This document shows, one piece after another, positions 59,452-64,000 of a DNA stretch of 64,000 bases (positions are counted from its first letter, which is position 1; every line of letters starts with the position of its first letter). The stretch comes from Reyranella sp. (GTDB lineage: Bacteria > Pseudomonadota > Alphaproteobacteria > Reyranellales > Reyranellaceae). The DNA is taken from contig NZ_JAFKJN010000011.1 of assembly GCF_017305915.1 (NCBI RefSeq), forward strand, positions 62,001 to 126,000. Reading direction: 5' to 3'. Under the pieces are notes generated by a model, which was given only the letters and a program-made list of their open reading frames with translations, ran no database searches and had not been told where the DNA came from. Both the position numbers and the translations under genes were made by a program.

Positions 59452-60624
59452 TTATTCACCGGGTTGGCGCTTGAGATCGAAGGTGAACACGCCGTCGGGG
59501 CTCTGGGGCCGCTCGAGCACCTCGGGGTAGGCGAGCGTGCGCGTCATGTCGCGGTAGCCGGCCGCCCAATGCTCTTCCATCGTGCGGCGGGAGAACTCGT
59601 AGTCCTTCGAGGCGCCCTCGTAGACCCGCGTGCGATAGATCATCTGGATGATGTTGTAGACCTTCTCGTCCGCCTCGCCGGCAAGCAGCTGGCCTTCGGG
59701 CGTGTTACGTAGCTCTTCGGGCATCTGGGCCAGCAGCTTGGCGGTGGCGCGCCGCAGCTTCTGCATGCGACGGAACTGGTCGGTGCCCAGGCGCGTGCGG
59801 CTGGAGTAGCGAATGTCCTTGAGCCGCGTGTCGACCTCGACCATGTCGCGCGGCAGCTCGCCGCGCGCGCTCCACAGGTCGATCTGGAAGGCGAGCGTGT
59901 CCTGGCGCGGCGAGGCATCGAGCACCCATTGCAGCGGCGTGTTGGAGACGACGCCGCCGTCCCAGTAGAACTCGCCGTCGATCTCGGTCGCCGGGAAGCC
60001 TGGCGGCAGCGAGCCGCTGGCCATGATGTGCTCGGGGCCGATCGGGCACCGGAGGGTGTCGAAAGTGACGCCGTTGCCGCTCTTGACGTGGGTGGCGCCG
60101 ACGCTGAGCCGCATCTCGCCCGAGTTGACCCGGTCGAAATCGACCAGCTGCCCGAGCAGCGTCTTGAGCGGCGAGACGTCGTAGAAGCCCAGGTCGCCGA
60201 TGCTGCTGGTCGGCAGGAAGATCGGCGGCGGGATACGCGGCTTGAAGAAGCCCGGCGCGCCCCACAGCAGCGCGCCCATGGCGCGGCTCTGGTTGACGAG
60301 CTGGTGGACTTGGTCGTTCTTGATCTCGCGCGGCACGAGATAGTGCACGCCGAACGGCCCTTCGGTGACGGTCTCCCAGAAGGTGCGCAGGCGCTCGACC
60401 CGCCGCTGCGGCGCGTTGCCGGCGATCAGGGCGGCGTTGATGGCGCCGATCGAGATGCCGGCAACCCAATGCGGATGGAGATCGGCCTCGGCCAGCGCCT
60501 GGTAGACGCCGCCCTGGTAGGAGCCCAGCGCGCCGCCGCCCTGCAGCAGCAATGCGATACGCTCGAAATCGGGGCGAATCTGCGAGCCTTGCGGCTCGGA
60601 GCCCATTGCGGTCTTGGGGGCCAT
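59452..60624 (-). CDS. Patatin-like phospholipase with DUF3734
   Basis: 390-residue alpha/beta serine hydrolase. Oxyanion loop LLLQGGGALGSYQGG, nucleophile Ser58 in AGISIGAINAALIAG, and catalytic Asp in YWDGGVVSNTPL. The C-terminal third with TPEGQLLAGEADEKVYNIIQ is the DUF3734-like extension. Upstream of BdhA it may act as a PHB or lipid hydrolase, supplying 3-hydroxybutyrate for BdhA. No signal peptide. Confidence 0.9.
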   Translation of the reverse strand: MAPKTAMGSEPQGSQIRPDFERIALLLQGGGALGSYQGGVYQALAEADLHPHWVAGISIGAINAALIAGNAPQRRVERLRTFWETVTEGPFGVHYLVPREIKNDQVHQLVNQSRAMGALLWGAPGFFKPRIPPPIFLPTSSIGDLGFYDVSPLKTLLGQLVDFDRVNSGEMRLSVGATHVKSGNGVTFDTLRCPIGPEHIMASGSLPPGFPATEIDGEFYWDGGVVSNTPLQWVLDASPRQDTLAFQIDLWSARGELPRDMVEVDTRLKDIRYSSRTRLGTDQFRRMQKLRRATAKLLAQMPEELRNTPEGQLLAGEADEKVYNIIQMIYRTRVYEGASKDYEFSRRTMEEHWAAGYRDMTRTLAYPEVLERPQSPDGVFTFDLKRQPGE

Positions 60625-60712
60625 GGCACGTTCTCCAGCCTCGGCATCTAGCGCATCGGAGATGTCGCGATCATGACGCCGCAGGCAAAGACCCTGCCAG
60701 TGGACTAAAGTC

Positions 60713-61558
60713 TTATGACGGGCGCGGCCACACGCGCGGGAACAAGTCGCACGTCATGCGCGCGCCGGCCGCAAGATCCGGCTTGTGCGGGAACTGGAAG
60801 GTCCCGGGCCGAGGATCGTAGCGCGCATCGTCGCCGGTGTAGCGCAGCGACAGCCCGCGCCGGCGGGCGCCCGGCGTGTCGTTGCCCCCTGTTTCGTTGC
60901 CAGGCGCGCCGTGCACGATCATGGCGTGGAAGACCAGGCAATCGCCCGGCGCCATGGTCCACCAGCGGATGTCATACCGGCTGCGATCGGCGTCAATGTC
61001 GGGGATCTGCTGCAGGTCGCTCGATGTGAACTTGATCTCGTGGCCCTTGCGAAAGGGTGTCGGCCGGTAGTTGACGCCCCATTTGTGCGAGCCGGCGATG
61101 AATTCGACGGCACCGTTGCTGCGGTCGATCGGATCGAGCGCGATCCACACCGACGTGATCTGCCAGCCCTTCACCGGCCAGTAGGGCTGGTCCTGGTGCC
61201 ACGGCGTCGGATGGGCCGTGCCCGGCTCCTTCACGAAGAGCTGGTCGTAGAAGAAGTCGGCGCCCGACGAGCCCATCAGCCTGGCGGCTACTGCGGGAGC
61301 GGGGGAGGCGAGCGCGGCGGCGCGGAAGTCGGGATCGGACTTCCACATGAACATGTCGCCGAAGAACTTTCCGGCCGTGCTGCCCTCGGCGAAGTTGGTC
61401 GCGCTGGGGCCGGGTGAGGCGAGGTCGCGCTCGATCGCGGCGCGCATCCGCTCGATCCAATGCGAATCGAACAGCCCGCGCAGACAGACGACGCCGTCGC
61501 GGTCGTAGGCGGCGACGTCGTCGTCGCTGATGCCGATCAGATCGCTTACGGCGATCAA
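60713..61558 (-). CDS. Phytanoyl-CoA dioxygenase (PhyH) family protein
   Basis: 281-residue Fe(II)/2-oxoglutarate-dependent oxygenase. Iron ligands His121 and Asp123 in PTPWHQDQPYW and distal His216 in AMIVHGAPGNET, with Arg in GLSLRYTGDDARY for 2-oxoglutarate. It starts at a TTG that lies in the stop of the upstream gene (4-base overlap), which argues for coupling. It may hydroxylate a small molecule; PhyH enzymes have varied substrates. Confidence 0.88.
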   Translation of the reverse strand: MIAVSDLIGISDDDVAAYDRDGVVCLRGLFDSHWIERMRAAIERDLASPGPSATNFAEGSTAGKFFGDMFMWKSDPDFRAAALASPAPAVAARLMGSSGADFFYDQLFVKEPGTAHPTPWHQDQPYWPVKGWQITSVWIALDPIDRSNGAVEFIAGSHKWGVNYRPTPFRKGHEIKFTSSDLQQIPDIDADRSRYDIRWWTMAPGDCLVFHAMIVHGAPGNETGGNDTPGARRRGLSLRYTGDDARYDPRPGTFQFPHKPDLAAGARMTCDLFPRVWPRPS

Positions 61559-61863
61559 GTCGGCGAGAGCACGTGGATGACGCGGCTCGCGATGTTCTCG
61601 CGCGTCTTGGCCGCGTAAGCGGCCATGTGCGGCGCGGCGGAGTGCGCCTTGAGCGCGTCAGTGCTCTCCCACTTCTCGACCACGACGAAGGTGTCGAGGC
61701 CGAACTTGGTCTGGAACGAGCCCATGCCGTCGGTGTCGACCGTGGCGCCGTACTCGATGCAGCCCTTCTCGGCGCGCACCGCCGGCACGTTGGCGCGGAA
61801 ATGGCCGAGGATCTCGTCCCGCTTGCCGGGCTTGGCGGTGATGATGGCGATGACGTGGATCAT
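61555..61863 (-). CDS. Antibiotic biosynthesis monooxygenase (ABM) family protein
   Basis: 102-residue ferredoxin-like barrel. It begins MIHVIAIITAKPGKRDEIL and shows ALKAHSAAPHMAAYAA and the VVEKWESTDAL pattern typical of YgiN-type quinol monooxygenases. Such dimers oxidise quinols or other aromatic-type substrates without a metal. It is translationally coupled to the PhyH gene. AGGAGGACATC precedes the ATG. Confidence 0.9.
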   Translation of the reverse strand: MIHVIAIITAKPGKRDEILGHFRANVPAVRAEKGCIEYGATVDTDGMGSFQTKFGLDTFVVVEKWESTDALKAHSAAPHMAAYAAKTRENIASRVIHVLSPT

Positions 61864-61892
61864 GATGTCCTCCCGTTGAAAGCTTTTGCGTT

Positions 61893-61956
61893 GCCTTCCC
61901 CCTCCGGCCTTCGGCCACCTCCCCCGTCTGACGGGGGAGGCCGGGAGGGGGAGGGC
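61893..61956. repeat. GC-rich composite hairpin repeat
   Basis: An inner perfect stem CCTCCCCCGT (61918-61927) / ACGGGGGAGG (61931-61940) with loop CTG is enclosed by an outer imperfect pair, GCCTTCCCCCTCCGGCC (61893-61909) with GGCCGGGAGGGGGAGGGC (61939-61956). It sits between two minus-strand genes, two bases downstream of the amidohydrolase stop. It looks like an extragenic palindrome, and could also act as a terminator although it lacks a T-run. Confidence 0.6.
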
Positions 61957-61957
61957 C

Positions 61958-63643
61958 TCAGGCCGCCTTGCCGTTCCTAAGCACGCGGCCGGGCAGGCGG
62001 TCGTTGGCAGCGACGGTGTCCTTGCCGTCGCGCCGGATGATACGGCCGTTGACGATCACGGCGGCGATGCCGTGCGCCTCGGAGACGAGGCGGTCGGCGC
62101 CGGCCGGCAGGTCGTGGACGCGCTTCAGCGGGCCGGGGCCGACGGTCCTGGGATCGAACACCACGACGTCGGCGGGACGGCCCTCGGCGAGCACGCCGCG
62201 GTCGGTGATGTCGAAGGTCTCGGCCGGCCGCTGGGTGAGGTTGTGCACGGCCTGCTCGATGGTGAAGGTCCCGCGCTCGCGCACCCAATGGGCAAGCAGG
62301 TGGGTGGAGTAGCAGGCGTCGCAGAGCTGGCTGGCATGCGCGCCCGCGTCCGACAGCGCGATGATGGTGTTGGGATCGGTGATCAGCTCGGCGACTTCCT
62401 TCTCGTCGAAGTTCATCACGGCCATGCGGAAGCGGGTCTGCAGGTCGTCGGCCAGCGCGATGTCGAGCGCGAGGTCGACCGGGTCCTTGCCGAGCTTCGC
62501 GGCGGCGGCCGTCAACGGCTGCTCCTCGAGCTCGCGATGCGACGGCGACCAAGCGACGATGACGCGGTCCCACCAGTTGCGGAACAGGGGCGTGACCTCG
62601 CTGCGCAGCTTCTCGCGCCAGGCCGGATCGGCATAGGCGCGGCGGCGGGTGCCGGCCGCTTTGGCGTCGGCTTGGGAGAGCTCGATCATGAATTTCATGA
62701 CGTCGAAGATGAACGGCTCGGCGAAGGTGAACTCGAAGTTGAGCGGCCGGCAGCTCACCTGCGGGATCACCAGCGCGCCCGACTTGCGCTGCTCGGCCGC
62801 AAGATCGAGCTGCCTGCGATGGCCGCCCGGGCCGTAGAGGTAGGAGAGCAGGGCAGTCCAGGTGACCGGAACGCCGTACTTGCGGCTGACCTCGGCCATG
62901 TGGCGGGTCGAGAAATCGCGGCCGATGGTGATCTGCATCAGGCCGCGCTTCAGTTCGCCCATGACGGAGACCAGCGCGTCCATCTCCTCGACGGTGGCCT
63001 GGCGGCTGGGCACCGGCTTGCCGCCATAGCCGTTGTGGCTGACCGACACCGAGGTGCCGAAGCCGATCGCGCCGGCATCCATCGCCTCGCGCACCAGCGT
63101 CTTCATCTTCACGATCTCGTCCGGCGTGGCGGCGCGCTCGGTCGATTCCTCGCCCATGACATAGAGGCGCAGCGGCGTGTGGCCGAACAGCGCGGCAATG
63201 TTGATCGCCGAGCCGCGCTTCTCGAGTGTGTCGAGGTACTGCGGGAAGGTCTCGAATGGCCAGGCCGTGCCGAGACCTGCTTCGAGCGCCTCGAGGCTCA
63301 TGCCTTCGACCTTCTCGAGGGTCTGCATGATCATCTTGCGATGCGCGGCGCGGGTCGGCGCAACGCCGAAGCCGCAATTGCCGATCACCGTCGTGGTGAC
63401 GCCGTGCCAGGGCGAGATCGACAGCAGGCGATCCCACAGGATCTGCGCGTCGTAATGGGTGTGCACGTCGACGAAGCCCGGCGATACGACCTTGCCGGCC
63501 GCGTCGATCGTGGTCGTGGCCGGCCCGTCGGCCTTACCGAGGGCCACGACCTTGCCGTCCTTGATCCCCACGTCGCCCGTGTAGCCCGGCTTGCCGGTGC
63601 CATCGACGATCGTGCCGCCCGTGATCTTCAGATCGAAGGCCAT
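61958..63643 (-). CDS. N-acyl-D-amino-acid deacylase/D-aminoacylase family amidohydrolase
   Basis: 561-residue amidohydrolase-fold enzyme. Metal ligands are in VDVHTHYDAQ (His61, His63), a Cys in TTTVIGNCGFG (Cys90) is the D-aminoacylase-specific metal bridge, further ligands come later, and ALSDAGAHASQLCD has the catalytic Asp. GGGAG precedes the ATG at 63643. It would deacylate N-acyl-D-amino acids or related compounds. It diverges from an AraC-type gene, which may regulate it. Confidence 0.88.
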   Translation of the reverse strand: MAFDLKITGGTIVDGTGKPGYTGDVGIKDGKVVALGKADGPATTTIDAAGKVVSPGFVDVHTHYDAQILWDRLLSISPWHGVTTTVIGNCGFGVAPTRAAHRKMIMQTLEKVEGMSLEALEAGLGTAWPFETFPQYLDTLEKRGSAINIAALFGHTPLRLYVMGEESTERAATPDEIVKMKTLVREAMDAGAIGFGTSVSVSHNGYGGKPVPSRQATVEEMDALVSVMGELKRGLMQITIGRDFSTRHMAEVSRKYGVPVTWTALLSYLYGPGGHRRQLDLAAEQRKSGALVIPQVSCRPLNFEFTFAEPFIFDVMKFMIELSQADAKAAGTRRRAYADPAWREKLRSEVTPLFRNWWDRVIVAWSPSHRELEEQPLTAAAAKLGKDPVDLALDIALADDLQTRFRMAVMNFDEKEVAELITDPNTIIALSDAGAHASQLCDACYSTHLLAHWVRERGTFTIEQAVHNLTQRPAETFDITDRGVLAEGRPADVVVFDPRTVGPGPLKRVHDLPAGADRLVSEAHGIAAVIVNGRIIRRDGKDTVAANDRLPGRVLRNGKAA

Positions 63644-63721
63644 AACTATACACTCCCGTAAATGCCCATTCATATTGTCAAGCAGGCCGCGGATGAGCAA
63701 TGCTGCAAACGGATCAGGCCC

Positions 63722-64000
63722 ATGCGCGATTCGGCAGAGTCGGAACCCCCGAAAAATCCCGTCGCTGAAGCCGTCGGTTTGCCGGATGCGCCGGTGCTGA
63801 CGACACGTGCGGCCCGGGATACGGGCATGGCGTTCCTCGAGCTCAATTGCGAGCGTCGCAATGCCGGGCTGTCGTCCGTGTGCGAGGACGCGTTCGTGGT
63901 CGCGCTGCAGATGAGGACGTGTCCCGATTTCGATCTGTACTCGGATGGCCGGTTGATCCAGCCGAAGAACTTTGATGTGGGCGCCGTCGCTATTTTCGAC
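63722..64000 (+). CDS. AraC-type regulator, N-terminal part (cut by window end)
   Basis: Frame open from the ATG at 63722 to the right edge, 93 codons visible. The segment DAFVVALQMRTCPDFDLYSDG followed by FDVGAVAIFD closely resembles the N-terminal AraC-binding-like domain of AraC-family regulators (the DAFLVSLQLRDY-type pattern, from memory). The DNA-binding domain would lie outside the window. It diverges from the amidohydrolase gene across 78 bases, so it is a candidate regulator of that gene. Confidence 0.7.
   Translation, partial: MRDSAESEPPKNPVAEAVGLPDAPVLTTRAARDTGMAFLELNCERRNAGLSSVCEDAFVVALQMRTCPDFDLYSDGRLIQPKNFDVGAVAIFD

Overview
The window is very GC-rich, gene-dense DNA with strong G/C bias at third codon positions. 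The gene content is that of a metabolically versatile, free-living alphaproteobacterium: a form II CO-dehydrogenase-like molybdoenzyme operon, Bug-type solute receptor, Rieske oxygenase, acyl-CoA ligases, P450, patatin next to 3-hydroxybutyrate dehydrogenase, and a Rhizobium etli-type asparaginase. A soil or freshwater lineage related to Reyranella or Bradyrhizobium would fit, but this is inferred from gene families, not from a marker gene. I see no rRNA, tRNA, CRISPR array, transposase or phage gene. The window looks like ordinary chromosome.

Layout. 0-2.6 kb: the end of a NEW3 membrane protein with its ABC ATPase and permease. 2.6-7.5 kb: an acetyltransferase convergent with a minus-strand operon (FAH-family protein, amidase, RluA pseudouridine synthase), which diverges from a DapA-like lyase. 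7.5-10.2 kb: a MurA with Asp at the usual Cys site, diverging from a promoter, 16-codon reading frame and intrinsic terminator that precede an acetyltransferase and a GST. 10.2-16.4 kb: dienelactone hydrolase, luciferase-like oxidoreductase, Rieske alpha/beta oxygenase, an unknown lipoprotein, GST, cupin. 16.5-25.4 kb: two tandem acyl-CoA ligases diverging from a plus-strand run (P450, PP2C phosphatase, asparaginase, RNA methyltransferase, methyltransferase, SDR). 25.4-29.8 kb: AraC regulator, a pair of small unknown genes, exonuclease III, a small Cys-containing exported protein, ErpA-like protein, EamA transporter. 29.9-37.4 kb: CHASE2-adenylate cyclase overlapping a glutamate-cyclase-like gene, two perfect hairpin repeats, acyl-CoA dehydrogenase, ExoD, CitE-like lyase, NTF2-like protein, alpha/beta hydrolase. 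37.4-43.8 kb: MaoC, quinone reductase, Bug receptor, SDR, DUF2817, GH17 membrane protein. 43.8-48.4 kb: a 138-bp inverted-repeat element and then coxG, a 41-codon membrane ORF, coxS, coxL, coxM and a clear terminator. 48.4-55.6 kb: pyroglutamyl peptidase, enolase-superfamily enzyme, and an RND pump with divergent TetR regulator and an operator-like site. 55.6-64 kb: short L,D-transpeptidase, Pro-rich mini-lipoprotein, CDF metal exporter, BdhA/patatin pair, PhyH dioxygenase/monooxygenase pair, D-aminoacylase-like amidohydrolase, and the start of an AraC-type regulator.

The most interesting unexplained pieces are the structured RNA/leader region at 8.86-9.0 kb, several different palindromic repeat elements in intergenic gaps, the MurA substitution, the microprotein inside the cox operon, and the small-gene pair at 26.8-27.3 kb.
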